This document shows, piece by piece, positions 22,012-29,706 of a DNA stretch of 35,695 nt; within the stretch, counting starts at the first letter, position 1, and the number at the start of each line of letters is the position of its first letter. The notes beneath the pieces are model-generated. The model was not told the origin of the DNA. It worked only from the letters and a program-made list of their open reading frames with translations, and did no database searches. The stretch is from positions 1 through 35,695 of the forward strand of contig CAJUJG010000036.1 in the NCBI GenBank assembly GCA_910586715.1, in the 5' to 3' direction. Source of the stretch: an uncultured Lachnospiraceae bacterium (GTDB taxonomy: Bacteria; Bacillota; Clostridia; Lachnospirales; Lachnospiraceae). The translations under genes and the position numbers were made by a program.

Positions 22012-22040
22012 TTGACAAAAATATAAATAAATGTTATGGT
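22012..22040 (+). promoter_or_regulatory. Vegetative-type promoter
   Basis: A perfect TTGACA (22012-22017), 17-base AT-rich spacer, then TATGGT (22035-22040). It opens the short unit that ends at the strong terminator 22209-22255. Confidence 0.6.
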
Positions 22041-22051
22041 GCAAGTAGTGA

Positions 22052-22201
22052 TTGTACGAATTATTAGTCCCAACCTATAATCTTATTTATGTTGCACAGC
22101 ACTCAGGCAATTATAGCAACAGAAAGCTTTCAGAACTTATAGGAGCAGGAGAAAGTTATATAAGGCAGATTAAATTTCAGGCAGGAACGTTTGATAGTTA
22201 A
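22052..22201 (+). CDS. Short HTH-like ORF (49 residues), possibly a gene tail
   Basis: The frame from TTG 22052 reads YELLVPTYNLIYVAQHSGNY then SNRKLSELIGAGESYIRQIK, ending QAGTFDS at TAA 22199-22201. The middle resembles a helix-turn-helix. There is no RBS before the TTG, so it may be a 5'-truncated gene whose own terminator survives. It lies in a unit of about 210 bases with its own promoter and terminator, so a small RNA is an alternative. Confidence 0.4.
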   Translation: MYELLVPTYNLIYVAQHSGNYSNRKLSELIGAGESYIRQIKFQAGTFDS

Positions 22202-22208
22202 ATGGTAG

Positions 22209-22255
22209 AAAGATTAGAAGGAAATAGCAACTATAGTTGTTTCCTTCTAATCTTT
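22209..22255 (+). terminator. Strong intrinsic terminator
   Basis: AAAGATTAGAAGGAAA (22209-22224) pairs perfectly with TTTCCTTCTAATCTTT (22240-22255), with a further CAAC/GTTG stem inside, followed by ATTTAAAA. It starts eight bases after the stop of the short ORF. Confidence 0.85.
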
Positions 22256-22356
22256 ATTTAAAACTATTTGATAATCCGGTATTAAAAAAAGTTGAATAAA
22301 AATGTGTATTCATCTTTTGAACTAATTGCGTATCACAGTGCGCAGGTAGGTGTAAA

Positions 22357-22875
22357 ATGAGAAAACGAAAGATTATTTTTTTTATGGCAGTAACGCTCGT
22401 ATTCATTTTATTTGGGAGTTGGTATTATTTTTTTGCAATTAACAAAGATATAAACGGATTAACAAAAAAAGACGTTTGGCAGGCAGAAAAGACGTTGATT
22501 TCCTATATTGATACTTTAAATTTACAAGAACATGATAAAGGGTTAACTCTTTTATCTAAGTTTTATGCAGATAAAAAAGAAGACATGCAGAAAATGTTTG
22601 AATTGGGTTCAGGAATAATATATGATGATTTTCAGGCAGACTATATAGAACAAAGTTGTAAATTTAATTTAGGATATATGCAAGAGAGAGAACAGTATGC
22701 TGAATATATACTAGATGCTAAAATTGTGTATTTTACTTGCTCCTTTACTGTTGTCGCAAGGCAGGAAGGATCTGAACTCGGTTCAGGATATACTGCAAAT
22801 ATGAAATATGAAGAATTTGGCTATTATCTGGTGAAAGAACAAGGACAGTGGAAGATTCTATCTTGGGGTTATTAG
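22357..22875 (+). CDS. Membrane-anchored or secreted DUF4829-like protein
   Basis: The 172-residue protein has an N-terminal basic start and a hydrophobic segment at about 6-27 (IIFFMAVTLVFILFGSWYYF), acting as an anchor or uncleaved signal. The outer part has an alpha/beta NTF2-like look and ends EEFGYYLVKEQGQWKILSWG. From memory that ending is typical of DUF4829 and related small secreted domains of Firmicutes. ATG 22357 has a weak site (GTAGGTG). Function is unknown. The base composition is more AT-rich than the efflux operon, in line with an accessory gene. Confidence 0.7.
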   Translation: MRKRKIIFFMAVTLVFILFGSWYYFFAINKDINGLTKKDVWQAEKTLISYIDTLNLQEHDKGLTLLSKFYADKKEDMQKMFELGSGIIYDDFQADYIEQSCKFNLGYMQEREQYAEYILDAKIVYFTCSFTVVARQEGSELGSGYTANMKYEEFGYYLVKEQGQWKILSWGY

Positions 22876-22988
22876 TTCAGAGGTTTTGTCAAATGTAGTT
22901 GAAAGACATATATTAAGTCGTTCCTGAATTTGAAAGTCGAATTGCTGCCGGCTTAGTGTTAAATTATATTACATTTTGGTGTCCTAAC

Positions 22989-23195
22989 TTAAGCCGAGTC
23001 TGATAGAGCTACTATCTGTGCTGCGGCATGGGAGCAAACGCCACCATACTCATTATCGCGTCGCCTTTGAAGTAATATTTCCCCTTTGTCGTTTTCAATA
23101 ATAACTCCGCACCCTATTGTCCTAAGCGGCGCATGTCCTACTACTTTACGCATCTTCGCTATATAATTTCCTCTATACTTTTCTATAATATCGTT
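22989..23195 (-). pseudogene. N-terminal fragment of a NUDIX hydrolase gene
   Basis: The minus strand from ATG 23195 reads MNDIIEKYRGNYIAKMRKVV then GHAPLRTIGCGVIIENDKGE and ILLQRRRDNEYGGV. This is the first third of a NUDIX hydrolase, ending just before the Nudix box (GX5EX7REUXEEXGU), which is missing. The following residues do not fit the family. AAAGGA precedes the start. Confidence 0.65.
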
Positions 23196-23262
23196 CATAT
23201 CAATAACCATTCCTTTACGTTATTTGAAAATTTCAAACCATAATTACATTTGTAACATTTCA

Positions 23263-23550
23263 TTAGACAGATGGAATCAATTCGTTCATTTCTTTAATAT
23301 ATAAGCCGGCATTTTGTGGAGAGTGTGCATCTGATGCTGTCAGAATTGGCACATTACACCTTACCATGCACTCCAATATATCCGCATTCATTTCCAACTG
23401 CTTATCGCCATAATTAATCACCAATCCGCTGCTTTCCTCAATATACATATCATTGAAACAAAGCGCCTGTGCAAGCTGTAAATCAATATGTCTAAACACT
23501 GTATAAGGCTTGAAAAGCCTTGAAAAATAAGGAAAGTTTAAGAAATTCAT
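23263..23550 (-). pseudogene. C-terminal fragment of a PHP-domain (histidinol-phosphatase-like) gene
   Basis: The minus strand reads FKPYTVFRHIDLQLAQALCF, then NDMYIEESSGLVINYGDKQL, then CNVPILTASDAHSPQNAGLY and a stop. The TASDAH segment carries the last PHP metal ligands. The N-terminal half with the first HxH motif is absent and no RBS supports the ATG at 23550. It is a 5'-truncated relic on the same strand as the NUDIX fragment. Confidence 0.6.
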
Positions 23551-23736
23551 CTATAAATGATGATTTATCGGTCTGTACTGGGAAAAATTGTACCATACCC
23601 AATTACGAAAAGCAATTACCGTTCTATGTCCGTTCCTTGACAATACGCTTCCTGTAGGGAGGAATGGGAATTTGATGGAAATGTGGGTGTGATTGTGGTA
23701 CTATTTTCTTGAATCAATTTATGGAGGAAATGAAAC

Positions 23737-23970
23737 GTGAAGGATAATTGTTCCGCTTTTAACGCTTTGGAATATGACGCGAAAATCAAAAAGACATTGC
23801 CCTACTATGAAGAGTTTTACAAACAGGTCACGGATATTGTAAAAATTCAGTTTGATAAATCTTTAACATGGCTTGACATTGGCTGCGGCACTGGAAAAAT
23901 GGCAGAGGCGGCTTTAAAAATGCAGAAATTATTTGGGTATCGAATATGCAGGTGGGATTGTTGGGCATAA
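23737..23970 (+). pseudogene. N-terminal fragment of a class I SAM-dependent methyltransferase
   Basis: GTG 23737 behind GGAGGAAATGAAAC begins MKDNCSAFNALEYDAKIKKT and reaches the SAM-binding glycine motif TWLDIGCGTGKMAEAAL at about residues 44-60. The sequence then degenerates (KLFGYRICRWDCWA) and stops at 77 residues. A normal member would have 200-260. Promoter-side signals are intact, but the protein is cut just after motif I. Confidence 0.65.
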
Positions 23971-24086
23971 AATGATTCGTGTGCCCTCTTTGCGCCAATC
24001 TCAACGGGAAGAAGCTTGAACGGGAATTTCAGAACAAGGGCTGACAGGCAGCAGGGCAGAATGACGGAATGAGGAATGCAGCGTCG

Positions 24087-24111
24087 GAGCGTATAGAAAA
24101 TCTATGCGCTC
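24087..24111 (+). terminator. Hairpin related to the 8409-8450 terminator
   Basis: GAGCGTATAG (24087-24096) pairs with CTATGCGCTC (24102-24111), one G-U pair, loop AAAAT, followed by TATTTTAA. The core GAGCG...TCTATGCGCTC is shared with 8417-8442. Nothing recognisable ends here, so it may be the terminator of a lost gene. Confidence 0.5.
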
Positions 24112-24117
24112 TATTTT

Positions 24118-24137
24118 AATGCCAACTCGTTGGCATT
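24118..24137. repeat. Near-perfect palindrome
   Basis: AATGCCAAC (24118-24126) and GTTGGCATT (24129-24137) form a 9-bp inverted repeat around TC, right after the hairpin at 24087. The rest of 23971-24246 shows no gene I can support; one frame contains CPLCANLNGKKLEREFQNKG and may be another relic. Confidence 0.5.
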
Positions 24138-24246
24138 GTAAAAGAACAGAATTTTAGGAGCAAAGACAGCAAGGCAGGGCAAAGAACCTGACGACAGCCG
24201 AAGACCGCAAAAATTATCGTGGAAAGGCATTGTGCAGGCACTGAAA

Positions 24247-24330
24247 AATTGAAGTATGCATTTTAGGTATGATAAACAATTCAACATAGGTATTAGACAT
24301 TGCGGCAAAAAAGATTTACGATAATTTTAC
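24247..24330 (+). repeat. Dispersed promoter-like element, copy B
   Basis: It matches copy A at 20898-20980 over about 80 bases. TAGACA, a 17-base spacer TTGCGGCAAAAAAGATT and TACGAT are conserved as a promoter frame, and GTATGCATTTTAGG is conserved upstream. If active it would transcribe rightward into the 3' end of the minus-strand radical SAM operon. Confidence 0.55.
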
Positions 24331-24371
24331 AGAGGATATAAGAACAGAAAAAAGAACAGTCATAGGGAGAA

Positions 24372-25253
24372 CTATCCCAACGATTTTAAACTGCTCCGAT
24401 ACGCACGCATTTTCTCCTCTTCAGTGCAATCCAAAACAGATTGCAGTGCATCAGTGACCTTTTTGCGGTCATACGGCAAATACGCCGTTACAGGCGCAAA
24501 ATTGGAAACCGTATTTGCAAACAGATGCGTGCGTATCATAAGGCGGTTAATGAAAATCTGCAATTCACGGATACGCTCTTTTTCTCCGGCAGGGACAAAC
24601 AGACCCTGCCGATGCATTTCATAAAGCCTTGTGCCGGGAAACAGCGTAAGCGAATCCACCGAAATAAAGTACGGATTCAGCCGGCTGAAAAGCTTTGCAC
24701 TGCGTACCGCGTTTCGGGTTCCGTTGTCCTTGCCCGCAAGCCCCGTCATATAGACAAAATAATATTCTATTCCCGCCTCGTCCAGCTTTTGGCACTGCTC
24801 CAAAATATCAGCCGCAGTATAACCCTTATTTGCAAGCGCAAGCGTTTCATCATCGCCGCTTTCTACACCGATGCTCAACCCGTTAATCCCCATTGCCCGC
24901 AATTTCTTAAGCTGCCACACTTCCTTATTCCGAATATCGCGGATACTCGCAAACATCGCCATTGTCTGACACTTAATCAGATAATCCCGCACCGTCAATG
25001 CCCTCAACTTCAGATTTTCATAGCTCATTGCAAACGGATTTGCGCCCGTCCAAAACAGCCTGCGCGCATTTGGCTGATACCGCTTGATTTCCGCCAAGTC
25101 CTCCTCGAATTCCGAAAGCGGCGACATACGAAAGCATTCCTTCTGATATAGATTGCAAAACGTACATTGCCGATACGTGCAGCCCGAAGTCGCCTGAATA
25201 ATCACCGAATGCGCCTCATACGGCGGACGCCAGGTTCTTCCCGTAAAATGCAT
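24372..25253 (-). CDS. Radical SAM protein, second gene of a tandem pair
   Basis: The 293-residue protein starts at ATG 25253 (minus) behind AATGGAGGGAATTTT. The cluster-binding cysteines are C25, C30 and C33 in SGCTYRQCTFCNLY, spacing CX4CX2C rather than the canonical CX3CX2C. Later landmarks are RRLFWTGANPFAMSYENLKL, NGLSIGVESGDDETLALANK and YYFVYMTGLAG, which fit the TIM-barrel core of COG1032/Elp3-like proteins without a B12 domain. It is a clear paralogue of the gene at 25332-26231, which precedes it in the operon. The substrate is unknown. The opening MHFTGRTWRPPYEA is shared with the partner and is probably functionally important. Confidence 0.9.
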   Translation of the reverse strand: MHFTGRTWRPPYEAHSVIIQATSGCTYRQCTFCNLYQKECFRMSPLSEFEEDLAEIKRYQPNARRLFWTGANPFAMSYENLKLRALTVRDYLIKCQTMAMFASIRDIRNKEVWQLKKLRAMGINGLSIGVESGDDETLALANKGYTAADILEQCQKLDEAGIEYYFVYMTGLAGKDNGTRNAVRSAKLFSRLNPYFISVDSLTLFPGTRLYEMHRQGLFVPAGEKERIRELQIFINRLMIRTHLFANTVSNFAPVTAYLPYDRKKVTDALQSVLDCTEEEKMRAYRSSLKSLG

Positions 25254-25288
25254 AAAATTCCCTCCATTCTTGCCAATGCCTGCGAATT

Positions 25289-25326
25289 CAATGTGAACTT
25301 CGTTCACATTGCGTAAGCACAAATTT
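25289..25326 (-). other. Intra-operon hairpin between the two radical SAM genes
   Basis: CAATGTGAAC (25289-25298) pairs perfectly with GTTCACATTG (25302-25311), loop of three. There is no T-run. Read on the minus strand, AAATTTGTGCTTACGC (25326-25311) precedes it and resembles AAGTTTGTGCTTAGCC at 16203-16218, also between tandem genes and in the sense direction. Confidence 0.5.
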
Positions 25327-25331
25327 TATTC

Positions 25332-26231
25332 TTATAAATGATGTACCGATTGCCGATACCGCTGCAATTCCTCCTCGCTGACCGTTTCAATAATGTTGTC
25401 AAGAACGGAAAGCAGCCGTTTTTGGTCCTTTGGCAAGTGCCCCGTCATTTGAAACGCGTTGGACGCGCCAAACGCCGCAAACGTCGTTTCAATCCGCAAC
25501 TGCGCGACAAGCGTTCGGATTTCCCGGTATTTCTCCAGTTCGCTCTCCGGCTGCCAGTTTCCGCGTGCTATTTCGTCAAAAAGTGCAGAGTCATTATAAA
25601 TTGTGAGCATATTTGCCCCAATGAGCACGGGGTGGAGTCTGTTGCAGAGCGCGGCGGTGAATGCCGCACCCTGTTCGCCGCGCCCCGCGCCGGAAATGCC
25701 GGTCAAATAGAAAAAATGATAATGAATGCCGGCATCGTCCAAGCGTTGGCACTGCTCCAAAATATCAGAGGAGCTGTATCCCTTGTTCATAAATGTCAGA
25801 GCCGTATCATCTGCCGTTTCCATGCCAATCGTCACTCCGTCATATCCCATAGCGTAAAGCTGTGCAAGCTCCTCGTCCGTTTTCGGTGAAATGTCGGTAA
25901 TTCTTGCAAAACAGCCGATTGATTTTACAGAAGGAAGCTCCTTGTGAATCAGCCTGGCAATCGTTTCCAGCTTCTCATAAGACAAAACAAACGGGTTAGC
26001 TCCTGTCAGAAATACGCGCGTAACAGCGTGCCTGCTGCCGCCCTTCATCATATTTTGCACCTCCTGCAAATCCTCAGCAATCTCCGCAACCGGAGACATT
26101 CTGAAAGGAACTGCCAAGTCGTTATAAAGCGTGCAGAATTTGCATCGGTGATGCGTGCACCCCGCTGTTACCTGCAACAAAAGAGATCCCGCCTCATACG
26201 GCGGACGCCAAATTGTTCCTGTGTAGTGCAT
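25332..26231 (-). CDS. Radical SAM protein, first gene of a tandem pair
   Basis: The 299-residue protein starts at ATG 26231 (minus) behind AATGGAGGATTACT. Its beginning MHYTGTIWRPPYEAGSLLLQ parallels the downstream paralogue. The cysteines C25, C30 and C33 in GCTHHRCKFCTLYN again have CX4CX2C spacing. VFLTGANPFVLSYEKL, DGVTIGMETADDTALTFMNK, GYSSSDILEQCQRLDDAGIH and HFFYLTGISGAG align with its partner block by block. Identity is moderate, so the two have diverged in role or act together. It is transcribed from a promoter at 26351-26324, divergent from the GH172 gene. Confidence 0.9.
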   Translation of the reverse strand: MHYTGTIWRPPYEAGSLLLQVTAGCTHHRCKFCTLYNDLAVPFRMSPVAEIAEDLQEVQNMMKGGSRHAVTRVFLTGANPFVLSYEKLETIARLIHKELPSVKSIGCFARITDISPKTDEELAQLYAMGYDGVTIGMETADDTALTFMNKGYSSSDILEQCQRLDDAGIHYHFFYLTGISGAGRGEQGAAFTAALCNRLHPVLIGANMLTIYNDSALFDEIARGNWQPESELEKYREIRTLVAQLRIETTFAAFGASNAFQMTGHLPKDQKRLLSVLDNIIETVSEEELQRYRQSVHHL

Positions 26232-26323
26232 AGTAATCCTCCATTCTTGCCAAAGTTTAGTAAAGTTCCTTTTTGCAATCGGGTGCGCGGCGTGTTCATA
26301 CGTCTGCACTCGATTTTACACTT

Positions 26324-26405
26324 ATTATATCGATGTACAATTATTTTACAAGTACGGTACTTTTTTGCAGTACCTATTGGCAAAGGGAGGCAATACCGTT
26401 ATAAT
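26324..26405. promoter_or_regulatory. Divergent promoters with GTAC-type inverted repeats
   Basis: Minus strand: -35 TTGTAA (26351-26346), 16-base spacer, -10 TATAAT (26329-26324), for the radical SAM pair. Plus strand: -35 TTGGCA (26377-26382), 17-base spacer, -10 TATAAT (26400-26405), for GH172/HxlR. Between them AAGTACGGTACTT (26350-26362) is an inverted repeat overlapping the minus -35, and GGTACT (26356-26361) also pairs with AGTACC (26369-26374), just before the plus -35. This fits an operator for the HxlR protein encoded at 27586. Confidence 0.65.
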
Positions 26406-26482
26406 AAATAAAAACTACGGATTTGGCGCAGGTAAGCGCAAACAGGTACTGGAAAAATTTTATAAAGAAAGGAATGATATAT

Positions 26483-27589
26483 ATGTACGGTGGTTGGATT
26501 GGAAGTCTTGGCGCCCTCCCGTTTGCCAAACATGGCAAAAGCAGGGCAATCAACTGTGAAAATCCTTATGGGGAAAAGGGAAAGGGCGGAATGGCGGAAA
26601 GTAAATTAGGACCTTCCCGGAAAGGAGCGCCATGTATTCAGGGGCTTGCGCCGGGCAGTGTCACGACTTTGGCGCAGATAGAAGGCTCAGGCGTTATTCA
26701 GCATATTTGGGTAACCGTGACAGACAGGACAGAACGGGACAATTATGTGCTGCGGGACCTGGTGCTTAGAATGTACTGGGATGATGAAAAGACGCCTTCT
26801 GTGGAAGCGCCTTTGGGCGATTTTTTCTGCTGCGGTTTCGGACGGGGCTGTATTGTCAATTCCCTGCCCATTGTGGTAAATCCCACCCGCGGAATGAATT
26901 GCTACTTCCCTATGCCGTTTCGGACGGGAGCGCGCATTACATTGGAAAACCAGCACGAATGTGAGGTTCCGGCGTTCTTCTATCAGATTGATTATCTTTT
27001 GACAGATGATATTGAGGATGATATTGCGTATTTTCATGCACAGTGGAACAGGGAACGCATTACGCGCAGGCAGATTGACTATACGATTTTGGAGAATGTC
27101 AGGGGAAAGGGACACTATGTGGGGACCTATATGGCACTGACCGCGCTGGAACGTTACTGGTGGGGAGAGGGTGAGGTTAAGTTTTATATTGATGGAGACG
27201 AAGCGTATCCGACAATCTGCGGAACAGGCACGGAGGATTATTTTGGCGGTGCATGGAGCTTTGCAGAACAGCAGGACGGCAAAACCGTAGAATGTACCTA
27301 TTCGACGCCGTTTATGGGCTATCCGTATTACTCCGCGCATGATGACAGTGTGCATAATTTTTACCATAACGACGATACACTGCCGCAGAGAGGGTTTTAC
27401 CGCTGGCATATCATGGACCCGATTCTTTTTGAGGAGGATATCAGAGTCACCATTCAGCAGATTGGCACTTGCCACAAAGGAAATTTTGAGCGTCAGGACG
27501 ACGTGTCTTCCGTGGCATACTGGTATCAGGCGGAGCCGCATAACCCGTTTCGGGAATTGATGAAAAAAGAAGACAGGTGGCCCAGATGA
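26483..27589 (+). CDS. GH172 (DUF2961) family glycoside hydrolase-like protein
   Basis: The 368-residue protein starts at ATG 26483 behind AAAGAAAGGAATG. Its sequence follows DUF2961: SRAINCENPYGEKGKGG near the start, GSGVIQHIWVTVTD, PSVEAPLGDFFCCGFG, then NPTRGMNCYFPMPFRTGARI. The conserved acidic region is CGTGTEDYFGGAW (Glu near residue 251). DUF2961 is now CAZy family GH172, whose known members act on fructofuranose or arabinofuranose linkages (difructose dianhydride I synthase/hydrolase, D-arabinan-active enzymes). There is no signal peptide, so it acts inside the cell. Its actual sugar is unknown. It overlaps the HxlR gene by ATGA. Confidence 0.9.
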   Translation: MYGGWIGSLGALPFAKHGKSRAINCENPYGEKGKGGMAESKLGPSRKGAPCIQGLAPGSVTTLAQIEGSGVIQHIWVTVTDRTERDNYVLRDLVLRMYWDDEKTPSVEAPLGDFFCCGFGRGCIVNSLPIVVNPTRGMNCYFPMPFRTGARITLENQHECEVPAFFYQIDYLLTDDIEDDIAYFHAQWNRERITRRQIDYTILENVRGKGHYVGTYMALTALERYWWGEGEVKFYIDGDEAYPTICGTGTEDYFGGAWSFAEQQDGKTVECTYSTPFMGYPYYSAHDDSVHNFYHNDDTLPQRGFYRWHIMDPILFEEDIRVTIQQIGTCHKGNFERQDDVSSVAYWYQAEPHNPFRELMKKEDRWPR

Positions 27590-27909
27590 AAAAGAGTACA
27601 ACAGCAATTGAACGCTGCAAAACCGTTTCCGCGATACAAAAAATTTTAGGCGGCAAATGGAAACTGGAAATTATTTATTATATTGCCTTTGCGGACATTC
27701 ACCGGTTCGGCGCGCTGCGCAGGCAGATTGGCGAGATTATGGAGTCGAGCCTGACAAAACAGCTTCGGGAACTGGAGGCGGACGGTTTTCTATCCCGTCA
27801 CGACTATCAGGAGGTTCCGCCCCGTGTGGAATACAATCTTACCGATTTGGGGAAAAGCTTCCTTCCCGTTTTTGAACACATGAAGCAGTGGGGGGAGGAA
27901 AATCTGTGA
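27586..27909 (+). CDS. HxlR-family winged-helix regulator
   Basis: The 107-residue protein starts at ATG 27586, overlapping the GH172 stop by four bases, so the two are translated together. HxlR landmarks are ERCKTVSAIQKILGGKWKLE, HRFGALRRQIGEIMESSLTK and QLRELEADGFLSRHDYQEVP followed by PPRVEYNLTDLGKS. One N-terminal Cys (in ERC) is at the position used for thiol or redox sensing in several family members. It most likely controls its own operon and perhaps the divergent radical SAM genes through the GTAC repeats at 26350-26374. Confidence 0.92.
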   Translation: MKKSTTAIERCKTVSAIQKILGGKWKLEIIYYIAFADIHRFGALRRQIGEIMESSLTKQLRELEADGFLSRHDYQEVPPRVEYNLTDLGKSFLPVFEHMKQWGEENL

Positions 27910-28004
27910 CGGCAGACAGGATACAGTACCGGTATCATGATGAAACGGGTATGGAATTGGTTTTTTACTGGATAAAATTTCGGAATGTAAAATGTGCTTG
28001 TTAA
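27906..28004 (+). other. Possible 32-codon ORF overlapping the HxlR stop
   Basis: GTG 27906 overlaps the HxlR TGA as GTGA and opens 32 codons (MTADRIQYRYHDETGMELVF, then YWIKFRNVKCAC). It ends within the promoter of the next gene. It may be a coupled mini-protein or the start of a lost gene; the case is weak. Confidence 0.25.
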
Positions 28005-28026
28005 TTTATGATGCCTCTCATATAAT
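27998..28026 (+). promoter_or_regulatory. Promoter of the AAA-ATPase_like gene
   Basis: TTGTTA (27998-28003), a 17-base spacer and a consensus TATAAT (28021-28026) lie 54 bases before the ATG at 28080. Confidence 0.65.
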
Positions 28027-28079
28027 AGGAATATAGGGGAATTTGCGGGCTAAAGCAGGTGGATTTGGAGGTATAAGGC

Positions 28080-29690
28080 ATGGGTATTTATTTAAATCCG
28101 GACAATGACGGCTTCCGGGAAAGCGTGCGTTCCAAAATATATGTGGATAAGACGGGGCTGATTGCTTGTACGAATGAAGTTATAAACACAGAACAAAAAT
28201 ACCTGTGTGTAAGCAGACCGCGCCGTTTCGGAAAGTCTATGGCGCTTAAAATGCTGGCGGCATACTATAGCTGTGACTGTGATTCAAGGGAACTGTTTTC
28301 GGGATTTCAGATTGAGCGTGCAGAAACTTTTCAGGAGCATTTAAACCGGTATGATGTGATTTGTCTAAATATGCAGCAGTTTTTAATCAGGGCGAAGAAT
28401 CAAGAGGTAACGGATTATTTAGAGCAGGTTGTGCTCAGGGACCTTTGTGAAACATATGGTGATTTGTTTCCGGAACAGACGACTATTTTGGCAGAGGCGC
28501 TAGAGTGGATTTATGTAAAAACGAAAAAAAAGTTTGTCTTTCTGATAGACGAGTGGGACTGCATCATGCGTGAGCGGCAGGAATCGGAGAAACTGCAGAA
28601 GCAGTACCTTGACTTCCTGCGCAACCTGTTAAAAGACCAACCGTATGTTGCGCTTGCGTATATGACAGGGATTTTGCCCGTAAAAAAATACGGAGTTCAT
28701 TCCGCGTTAAATATGTTTTGGGAATATTCCATGACAGACCAGTTTGACTTTGAGGAATATACTGGATTTACGCAACACGAGGTAAAGGAGTTATGTACGC
28801 AGTACGGTATGGACTTTGCGCAGGTCAGCAACTGGTATGACGGATACAGGTTCCGGCGGTTTGCGCATATCTATAACCCGAGGTCCGTCGTGGCGGTTAT
28901 GAAAAACGGTATATTTTCAAGCTACTGGACTTCCACGGAAACATATGATGCGCTCAAGACATATATTGATATGGATTTCGACGGACTGCGCGCGGACATC
29001 GTACAAATGCTTGGAGGGGAGCATGTTAAGGTAAACACGCGCAGCTTTCAGAATGATATGCGTAATTTTCATACTAAGGACGATGTACTGACACTGCTGA
29101 TTCATTTGGGCTATTTGGGATATGATGTAGAACAGGAAGAGGCGTTTATTCCAAACAAGGAAATTATAATGGAGTTTGAAAACGCGATGAGCGTAGGCGG
29201 CTGGACAGAGGTCATGCGCGTTTTAAAGGCATCGGAAAAGCTTCTTACAGATACGTTAAACGGGGACGAACAAGGCGTTGCTGATGCGTTGGATAAAGCA
29301 CATACGGAAGTTGCATCAATCCTCACGTATAACGACGAAAATTCTCAATCTTTGCCGAACGAACTTCTCGGCAAAGATTTGGTTGTAGCAGTCGGACTCG
29401 CATATTATAGTGCGAGAAAAAATTATAAGCTAATCAGGGAGTTTCCGACAGGGCGCGGCTTTGCGGATATTATCTTTTTGCCGCTTCCGCACACGAAAAG
29501 CCCTGCGATGGTGATTGAATTAAAATATGATAAAACAGCCGACACGGCGATTGCGCAGATTAAGGAGAAACACTACACGCAGGCGCTTGAAGGGTACAGT
29601 GGGGAAATTGTGCTTGTGGGGATTAATTATCAGAAGGAAATCAAGTCGCACAGTTGTGTGATAGAGCATGTAAATAAAGAAAAAGAGTGA
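28080..29690 (+). CDS. AAA-ATPase_like / PD-(D/E)XK nuclease superfamily protein
   Basis: The 536-residue protein starts at ATG 28080 behind TTTGGAGGTATAAGGC. The N-terminal AAA-ATPase_like domain (PF09820 type) has a DKTGLIACTNE opening, Walker A in RPRRFGKSMALKML (about 46-58) and Walker B VFLIDEWD (D157, E158). The C-terminal PD-(D/E)XK domain (PF08011 type) has GRGFADIIFLP (D463) and VIELKYD (E480, K482), with Gln/His in the next helix. All catalytic residues look intact. The family is large and multi-copy in Lachnospiraceae and Bacteroidetes, and its role is not settled; mobile-element or defence activity has been suggested. It has its own promoter. Confidence 0.9.
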   Translation: MGIYLNPDNDGFRESVRSKIYVDKTGLIACTNEVINTEQKYLCVSRPRRFGKSMALKMLAAYYSCDCDSRELFSGFQIERAETFQEHLNRYDVICLNMQQFLIRAKNQEVTDYLEQVVLRDLCETYGDLFPEQTTILAEALEWIYVKTKKKFVFLIDEWDCIMRERQESEKLQKQYLDFLRNLLKDQPYVALAYMTGILPVKKYGVHSALNMFWEYSMTDQFDFEEYTGFTQHEVKELCTQYGMDFAQVSNWYDGYRFRRFAHIYNPRSVVAVMKNGIFSSYWTSTETYDALKTYIDMDFDGLRADIVQMLGGEHVKVNTRSFQNDMRNFHTKDDVLTLLIHLGYLGYDVEQEEAFIPNKEIIMEFENAMSVGGWTEVMRVLKASEKLLTDTLNGDEQGVADALDKAHTEVASILTYNDENSQSLPNELLGKDLVVAVGLAYYSARKNYKLIREFPTGRGFADIIFLPLPHTKSPAMVIELKYDKTADTAIAQIKEKHYTQALEGYSGEIVLVGINYQKEIKSHSCVIEHVNKEKE

Positions 29691-29706
29691 AAGGAAGGAA
29701 ATGATT

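Noticed and set aside
24441..25151. 236-codon open frame antisense to the radical SAM gene
   Set aside because: The residues are a mirror of the radical SAM codons (rich in Arg, His, Ile, Gln) without recognisable motifs; there is no RBS.
26687..27607. 306-codon open frame antisense to the GH172 gene
   Set aside because: The GH172 reading is a full-length family member with RBS and promoter; the antisense frame has no RBS and shadow-like composition.
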